Shown piece by piece: positions 20,406-27,500 of a stretch of DNA of 27,500 bases. The notes below the pieces were generated by a model. That model made no database searches. It saw only the letters and a list, made by a program, of their open reading frames with translations, and was not told the DNA's origin. A program made the position numbers and the translations under genes. Location: contig CM022670.1 in NCBI GenBank assembly GCA_012295275.1, forward strand, positions 9,050,506-9,078,005, written 5' to 3'. Each line of letters opens with the position of its first letter. Position 1 is the first letter of the stretch. This DNA is from Chrysomallon squamiferum (lineage: Eukaryota > Mollusca > Gastropoda > Neomphalida > Peltospiridae).

Positions 20406-20632
20406 GTTCAGATATTATTAATTTGCATAAAATATGTGATACTGTTATTTAATAAAATCATAAACCTTCCACGCCAAAAATTGCTATATATGTATTTTAA
20501 ACGGCAGCATTTAATAATATTTTTTTTTTTTTTTTTTTAACCTTATATTAAGTTATTTTTAAGGATTATTTATTTATTTATTTTTTTTTTTTTTTTTTTT
20601 TTTTTTATTATTATTATTTTTTTTTTTTTTTT
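20327..20632. repeat. Compound repeat: TTTAA, ATT and long poly-T blocks
   Basis: TTTAA pentamers (about 20329-20355) run into ATT repeats (20357-20404), followed by poly-T blocks at 20521-20538, 20581-20606 and 20617-20632. Confidence 0.9.
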
Positions 20633-20639
20633 GCTATCT

Positions 20640-21951
20640 CTCATACAAAACAAATTATTTCAGATATTTTTACAATTCTACATTACTCTATGAAGAGCTG
20701 TTGAAATTTATTTTATTGTTGATCATTCTAAAAATATAAAACTAATATTTAACAATAAATAATAACAGTAGATTTTAAATATCAAAATACAGCTTTGTGC
20801 AAATAGTAATCACTGAAGAAATTTTGCCAACACATTTTAAAATTAGTCATTAACAAACTTTATAAAAATCTAATTTAACAAATTACAAATAAAAAATATA
20901 TATATATAAAAAAAAATACACATTAATCTGTTTATATTAAAAATGCAAACAATTTTATGATCAGTTAAAATGATCTATTAAAAACAACTTAAAATCCATC
21001 TAAACTAACTTTACTTTAATATTCTCAATTTGCATTACTCACTTTTTGTTAATATTCTACATTAGATAATTTACATTTTTGTCGGTTAATTATCAAATTC
21101 TAGTTTGTAAAACAAACCTGAAAAAAGCATCTTGGTTCCTTGACTTGTCTTTCACATAAATACTTCAGATACATCCAAATAATGTGATGAAGAGAGGACC
21201 AGCTTGTCAAGTGATACACAGCAAGCTTTTAATGTAAGTGAAGAAAATAGTTCTTCTAACAACTTATACTATGGTTTGTATAGATTGCACACTTAATTTA
21301 CCTTATTCTTGAGTGCATTTGGATGCTTTATAGTAACAGGTGTTAATGTACAGAGTACACCTCCAGGTGTCTGAGAATTGTTCTTTCAATTACAGGTAAG
21401 TGTGCATAATGTGAACAGAAGCTGTGGGTCCAGAATGGTTAAATCCAGTAATTAATGCGACCCTGTGTAACAGAGGTGGGTAGATTGTTTTGTTCTTTTT
21501 TTTATAACAAAGAGTCAAAGGTGACAAATTAAGCTGCATCAAAAAACTGTCACTTACTGGAATGAAGTTGTAATAAAGATCAAGATAAACAAAGAATGAA
21601 TGCTGTTCAGAAAATCTTTTTTGTGTTGTTTTTTTTAACTTTGTGTTTAAAACACTTTAAACAAATAATGTCATTAGAAAAAGATAAATTATAACTGTTA
21701 CTTGGTAAAATAGTTATTGATATTCCAGATGTTTATTTTGTATATTTAAAGATATTTGCTGTTCTGTCCTTTTTCTTTATCTTTTCAGATACTTTAATAT
21801 TAATCAATCCCATGTTTTATTATCGCTTTGTTTTTGTCCAGTTTCCATTTAGGAAATTGCTATTTATTAAAAACATTTACTTATATGAGTATTTTTGTTG
21901 TTAATGCTCTAATCATAATTTGTCTTAATTATGTTTAATATTTTATTTACA

Positions 21952-21986
<35 letters not shown>

Positions 21987-22985
21987 TTTAGTTACCAAGA
22001 CATGCTTTTTCTTAATTAAATGCATATTTTATACAAACATAAATTACAGTTTTTGAAAAGTTAATAAAAATCTTATATATTGGCAAAATATTTTCACTAA
22101 TTGTAAACAGTTTCCTTAGTCTTTTTGAATTTTAAAAATAAAATTTAGTTTCATTTATCCAATTTCTAAAATGACAACAGACCCAAGATAAGAAAAAACA
22201 AATGATATTACTTAATAGTCATATACAAATGTATTTTTTCTAAAAATGTACATTTACAAAATGATTACAAAGGCTGTGTCTGTTTAAAATTAAATTTTAA
22301 ATGTTCTCTATTGAAAAATAAGAAAAGAAAAAGAAATGTGTTATAATTATGGCCACAGCTGTATTTATATATTAGTTATATCTAAATTTTTATTCAGTTT
22401 TTCATTGTTCATTAACTGTTTTAATGTCGGATAATTTTTAACATATTCTGATATAACAACTTCTAGTTCCATGGCTTAATAATTTATTCAGTAGCAATAA
22501 CAATTTTATTTGCTCAGATTAACATGGATATCACATGTCTGTTTTGCTGTATGAAGTAAAAAAGAGTTATTTCCTGTATGTATGGCTGAACTGACTAGGG
22601 ATGTTATAATATTTACCAGAATCTGGATAATGGTTTAGTGTTACTTCAGTTAAAAGCAGGACAATGATTTGAAAATACATTATCCATTTGCAGACTAATT
22701 CATACACAGACTCACACACAAATGTATGCTCACTTGTTTGTGTCAGTACATTTCAAAATACTCAAGTATAAATATTTGCTTTTGTTATCATCACATTATG
22801 GTTTCAGCAGTTTATTTTGAGAAGAGCTGACATTGTGTTTTATATCTTGCTTTTTTGGATGAGAATAGAAAATGGTTTACTGAGACTTAAAGTATTTAGC
22901 AATCTTTTATTTCATGTAATTGTCTCAATATTTATTTTTATCTTGAAACAGTCAAACAAATCGAGGATACAGTTACAAGTGTTGC
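20640..22985. other. Noncoding AT-rich stretch, no gene recognised
   Basis: CpG-poor DNA with a poly-A block at 21953-21984. A less AT-rich patch at about 21120-21480 shows no splice-bounded coding frame I can support. Confidence 0.5.
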
Positions 22986-22987
22986 TA

Positions 22988-23150
22988 GTGCATGGCTTGG
23001 GCTCAGTGGTTAAATCACATGGTTAAGATGCAGTAGGCAGCAGGATCACTCCTTGATGTCTCCACTGGTCCATTTCTCATTCTAACTGGTTCTCCAAAAC
23101 TGGTTTATCAAAGGTTATGGTATGTGTTTTCCTGTTTGTGGGAAGTATTG
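22988..23150 (+). repeat. Degraded molluscan-type SINE, 5' and central parts
   Basis: A tRNA-like head with a box-A-like GGGCTCAGTGGTTAAATCA (about 23000-23018) is followed by a decayed box B region. A central block, ACTGGTTTATCAAAGG then TTATGGTATGTGTTTTCCTG and TTTGTGGGAAG, resembles the conserved core seen in molluscan SINEs (ACTGGTTCAACAAAGGCCAT ... CCTGCCTGTGGGAAG). The usual 3' tail is missing after about 23150. It is probably an old, truncated copy. Confidence 0.55.
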
Positions 23151-23738
23151 GGTTGAAACAAAAGTTCATAGTGTTTTTCCAACAGGTGGCATTCGAGCAC
23201 ATGATCTCATTTCATATGTGATTGCAATATATATATATATATATATATAAACATTTTCTGAAATGTGAACAAAATAGCACTTATGTGGTTGAAAAAATCT
23301 ATGTACAAATTTCTAAATATATGAATTTCACTGTTAACTTTTATTCCAACCCATAAAGTCCCATTTCTGCTTACTGAAAGAGTGTAGATCATTATGTGGC
23401 AATAATAGATTTCCTCTTTGTTACTGTATGAAGCCTGATAGCCCTTTTTTAAAATATACTGTGTGCAGTTTTAAAAAGAAATATTTCTTTCTAGAACAGA
23501 ATTAATCTGTTATGGACAGAGATGACAATAATGCAGGCTATGTATATGTGCTGTTCTCTCTACATACCACCTGTAATTCCATTAATGTATTAACCTTGAC
23601 CAAAGGAGCTTAAACCTGGTGTCAGAATCATTGTGCTACTGATGTCATTCTAAACCAGATTGATTTTTTATAGTCGGAAACTGGTTTATAACACTGTAAT
23701 GACTCACAATTGGTGTATCAGTGGAGCGTGAAAAACAC

Positions 23739-23965
23739 ATTTTTTTTCTTCTTTTTTTTTCTTTTCTTTTTTCTTTTTCTTTTTTGTATTATTTTTCTTT
23801 CTTTTTCTCTTTTCTTTATTTCTTTATTTATTATTGTTTTTTGGTTTGTTTGCTTATTTTGGTTAGAGCATTTTATTATTTTTTATTTATTATTATTATT
23901 TTTCTTTTTATGGTGGTTTGTATTGTTTCAAAATTTGTTGTTCGTTTACTTCTTCTTTTATTCAT
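23739..23965. repeat. Pyrimidine-rich (T/C) low-complexity block
   Basis: About 225 bases dominated by T with scattered C and G on the plus strand. The Phe/Leu-rich open frames across it are translations of low-complexity DNA. Confidence 0.85.
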
Positions 23966-25219
23966 TCATTTTCTTCCGATTATTTAATTCAATATATTTA
24001 AAATAAAAAATAATACTGTGACCTTTATTTACCAGAAACATTACAACACTAGATACTTGCATGAAAATATCTTTATACTGAACACTCAGTTAGCCAGACA
24101 CTGTCCAACTGTTTAAAAGAAATAGAAAACACCAAAATGTCTCAAGCAGTGCTACTTTTCTCATTTCTTAAGGATGAAGTGTTAAATGGTTGCCTGGGAA
24201 ATGTAACTGGAAGAAGAAAAATCAATTATTTACTGAACTGACTGTATGAATAATTGTCTATTTTCAATTGGGTGTTAGGTTTAATTGCTCTGAATATTTC
24301 TAATTGAATTGCCATTGATTAGTTCTAGTGCATTTTTCTACTTTTAAAATGACTTTTTTATGTCGTGATGGATTTTTTTCTGTTTATATTTTAGAGCATT
24401 GATATTTTGGAGAGGCTGGAAGTGATGTATTTAATCATAAAAACAGTTTAAAAAGCAAAAGTAATTTTTAAAAATCTATGAAATTTAAAAATAAACAAAA
24501 TTAGTGTAAATAATAATGTTTGCATGACAATTGGTTCTTGTGTTACAAGCATGTTAATTTTATGTGTAAATAATTCATTTGAATTACTAAATGATGTACA
24601 TGATACTGACGTAGCTGGAAATACACGTAACTGATGATTATTGATTTGGAAAGAATCAAAAAGATTATATTTCTGTTTATAAAATCTCTTCATTACATTT
24701 CCTTTTATTAGAATTTATTCACCATTTTATAATTATCATTTATTTATTTTATTTTACTTTTAAAGTATTTTGAAACTGAGCATCATATATGGTATATTTT
24801 TCTTTCTAGATCTTGCACGTCTATAATCAGAAACAATAAATTAATTACCTGACCATGTAAGTTAGTTGAAGAAAATAAAATCTGTGTGTATGTACAATAC
24901 CTCTGGGTAGATGCCAGCATCTTGTGTCTGCGCTGTATTATTTTTTTCAATAAGGTTGTCTAGACAGGCAAGTAGTTTCTGATTATCTTAATTTTCCTTT
25001 ATAGATTTTTCTCAGACAGTTCCCTCTTGAGTCCGATCCTGCTGTAGGTCAGTCGATCACTTGCTTGTTCCAATCAATTATCTATTATTTACCAACTACA
25101 TAGATTTCAGCACAAGGGAGTGTCTTCTGCTTGTTCAGAAGTTTTGTTTAAAACTGTGTGGGTTTTTGTTTTTGTCATTTCTGCTGCTAATGATGATGAT
25201 ATTGTTGTTACTGTTGTTG

Positions 25220-25290
<71 letters not shown>

Positions 25291-27500
25291 TGTAAATTAA
25301 ATAAATTATGCCTTGTAAAAGAATATGATGTGTTTTATCATATATATAGGAAAGTTCCTTTACAAGATCTGTTTTGTTATCTATTAATTCAGTTAATAAA
25401 GTGACAACAGTGTCCTACCTAATCCATGTATAGCTAGCCCTTTTGCAAAACAAAATTCCATTTGTCTACTTTTTTTTTGTTTGCTTACTACTTAATAGCA
25501 TTTAAGTTAAGAATGCATTAAAATTTTATAAAAAAAAAAAAAAAAAAAAAAAATATTCATCCTTTCGTTCATTCATCCATTCACTAGAACACATTTTATT
25601 TTATTTTTTTTCACTAGCCTTCTTTATTCATCAACCCATACTTTTTTAACAGCTCATATAACCAATGTGAATATGAAAAAAAATAAAAAAAAGTAAATAA
25701 ATAAATACTCCTTTTGCACCTTGAGAAACACTGGGAGGCTATTTTTGTTTTTATTTTTTACATTTATATTGTTTAAACAAGCCTACTTCCTTAAAATGTG
25801 ACAATAAAGTGATTTTATCTTTAAAGGATTTATAATATTCTTGCCACTCTCTTGTATTTTTCACTTTTGAGCTGTTTAATTATACATGTATATGACTCAT
25901 GATAATAGGTTGACTCACACAGCTAATACTGTCATTTAAATTTTCCTAGTTACTGTCTGCAGGGAAGCAAAAAACACGGCTGTTTGATATCTAATCAATA
26001 TTGGGTCTACATTATATGTCACCTTGTCATTCCCATGTGATGCAGCATGCTCTTACAACAATGTCAGGATGGACCGAATCAATAGCATTTGTTGCATCAT
26101 TTTTTATTTTGCATACTGTTATTCATTGTCTTTACACAACATCTTAACGTCCTGTCTGTTTGTTCCATTTAGATGTCACTGTCTGATTTAGATTCAGGCA
26201 TTATTCTTGTGCATGTCTTCTTGAAGGATTTTGGGTCTTAGAATAAATGAGGACAGTTTATTGTGACCTTACTGAATTACTGAAACAAAAAACATTAATA
26301 ATTTGAAAAAAAAAAAAAAATATATATATATTATTATTGTTATCATCATTGTTTTTATTATTATTCAAAAAGAAAATCCAAATTTTTTTAATACATTAAC
26401 ATTTTTTCAATTAGAATGACTGAATGCAATTGTGATTAAAATCTAAAATTAAAAGTCTTAATTTAAAAGTCAAAAACCATAAATTAGGATTCTAATGGTC
26501 ATGAAAATGTTCTAAAAGTGAATTCAGAGAAAGCAAATACTTAAAAAGTATAACCTTAAAGCTGATTTATAAAGATCATAATATATTATGGCTTTTAGTT
26601 TAAAGAAACATGAAGATTTACTGTTTTCTTTCTTCTTTTCTTTTATTGAACGAAAAGACACACACAGTTGTTATAAAAAGTTATGAAGTTTTATTTATTT
26701 GTTATTTTTCTTCTTTAAAATAAATAAATAAATAAATGGAAAGATCAACAAAAAGAAACAACCTAAATTTAAATCTGTTACTTAGAACTTTCCTTCATAG
26801 AAGAGAAAAACAATTTATTTCACATACCACACCATTGAAGTTCAAAATTATTTTATCAATCACTTTGTTCCATAAACTGTTTCCTGTTTTTTATAATTTT
26901 TGCTCATATTTCATGTTTCTTTTTTTTTTCACTTTGTAGTTCTTCTATTTCTTTTTTAACGAAATAGAAAAGCATTTTCATTCATATTTTGTTTTTATGT
27001 TTTTATCAAAGAAAATACAGCAACATATTAAAAGACCTGATTAATGTAGAAAAAACACACACAAAAAAAAGACCTTCTGTTCTAACCAGTTATGTTTTCA
27101 GATAACTTTTCCTTTGAGCCTTATATCCCTTACCACTTTTTGAAATTAATCTCTTTTTATTTACTCAACATGGCCCCCAAGGTTGTAATATCTTCTATTT
27201 GACTGATCATCAATAGTGATATTGATATTTTCTCTAACCTGTTGAATTCCATACTTCATACACTAGGAGATTTTATATGCACAGTTATTTACATATATAT
27301 GCGTGTATCCACACTTATTGATTTTTGTTCTGTTTTGTCCCATGGTTCAACATCTAAGTGACTCAAAGGACTTGAGTAATGAGGAACAATTAGTGATACA
27401 ACATTATTCAGCATATCGAATTGAGTAGAATCTGTTTGCCATTCTCAGAAATAGATTGATCAATGGTTTGAGGACACAGCCACCGGCTGACTCACTGTTG
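23966..27500. other. Noncoding AT-rich stretch with ATT, poly-A and TA repeats
   Basis: The stretch includes an ATT microsatellite (25224-25287), poly-A (25530-25553), poly-A plus TA (26308-26330) and AATA repeats (26718-26737). I examined both strands and found no domain or splice-supported exon. It may be intronic sequence of a gene outside the window, because CpG is low throughout. Confidence 0.5.
25224..25287. repeat. ATT trinucleotide microsatellite
   Basis: More than 20 uninterrupted ATT units, preceded by GTT units. Long poly-Leu or poly-Ile frames across it are artefacts. Confidence 0.9.

Noticed and set aside
23710-24006. Two overlapping hydrophobic plus-strand open frames
   Set aside because: They lie over the T/C-rich low-complexity block; the residues are Phe/Leu runs with no domain.
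25061-25404. Poly-Leu / poly-Ile open frames
   Set aside because: Direct translation of the ATT microsatellite at 25224-25287.

Overview
The window is eukaryotic, AT-rich genomic DNA, most likely from a mollusc. The reasons are spliced coding exons with canonical GT/AG borders, many simple repeats (poly-A/T, ATT, AATA, GT, TACA), and two degraded pieces that resemble the tRNA-derived SINE common in molluscan genomes. The organism call is an inference.

One protein-coding gene is clear. It lies on the minus strand between about 18.95 kb (5' end) and about 8.6 kb (3' end). I reassembled 16 coding exons from splice sites and reading phase. Together they encode an inverted-formin-2 (INF2)-like diaphanous-type formin: an N-terminal armadillo-like DID (about residues 15-240), a dimerisation/linker region, a complete actin-assembling FH2 domain (about 431-815), a DAD/WH2-like motif (about 832-846) and a basic tail ending in SRIK. 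The longest phase-consistent model is 1122 residues. Two features stand out. There is no proline-rich FH1 segment between DID and FH2. The exon carrying the DAD-like motif also has asymmetric phases, so its inclusion, together with the choice of two nearby acceptors in the last exon, decides between a full-length protein, a DAD-less protein and a protein ending just after that exon.

Layout: 1-3.0 kb, intergenic AT-rich DNA with poly-T tracts; 3.04-3.43 kb, a foldback/MITE-like element with 64-bp inverted arms; about 3.6 kb, a SINE tail remnant; 4.4-8.65 kb, very CpG-poor noncoding DNA beyond the gene's 3' end; 8.65-18.28 kb, the formin exons; 18.7-19.3 kb, a probable 5' UTR exon and promoter with visibly more CpG; 19.9-20.25 kb, a second short CpG-containing segment; 20.3-27.5 kb, noncoding simple-repeat-rich DNA with one SINE remnant near 23.0-23.15 kb. 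I found no convincing tRNA, rRNA, CRISPR array, viral gene or second protein-coding gene.
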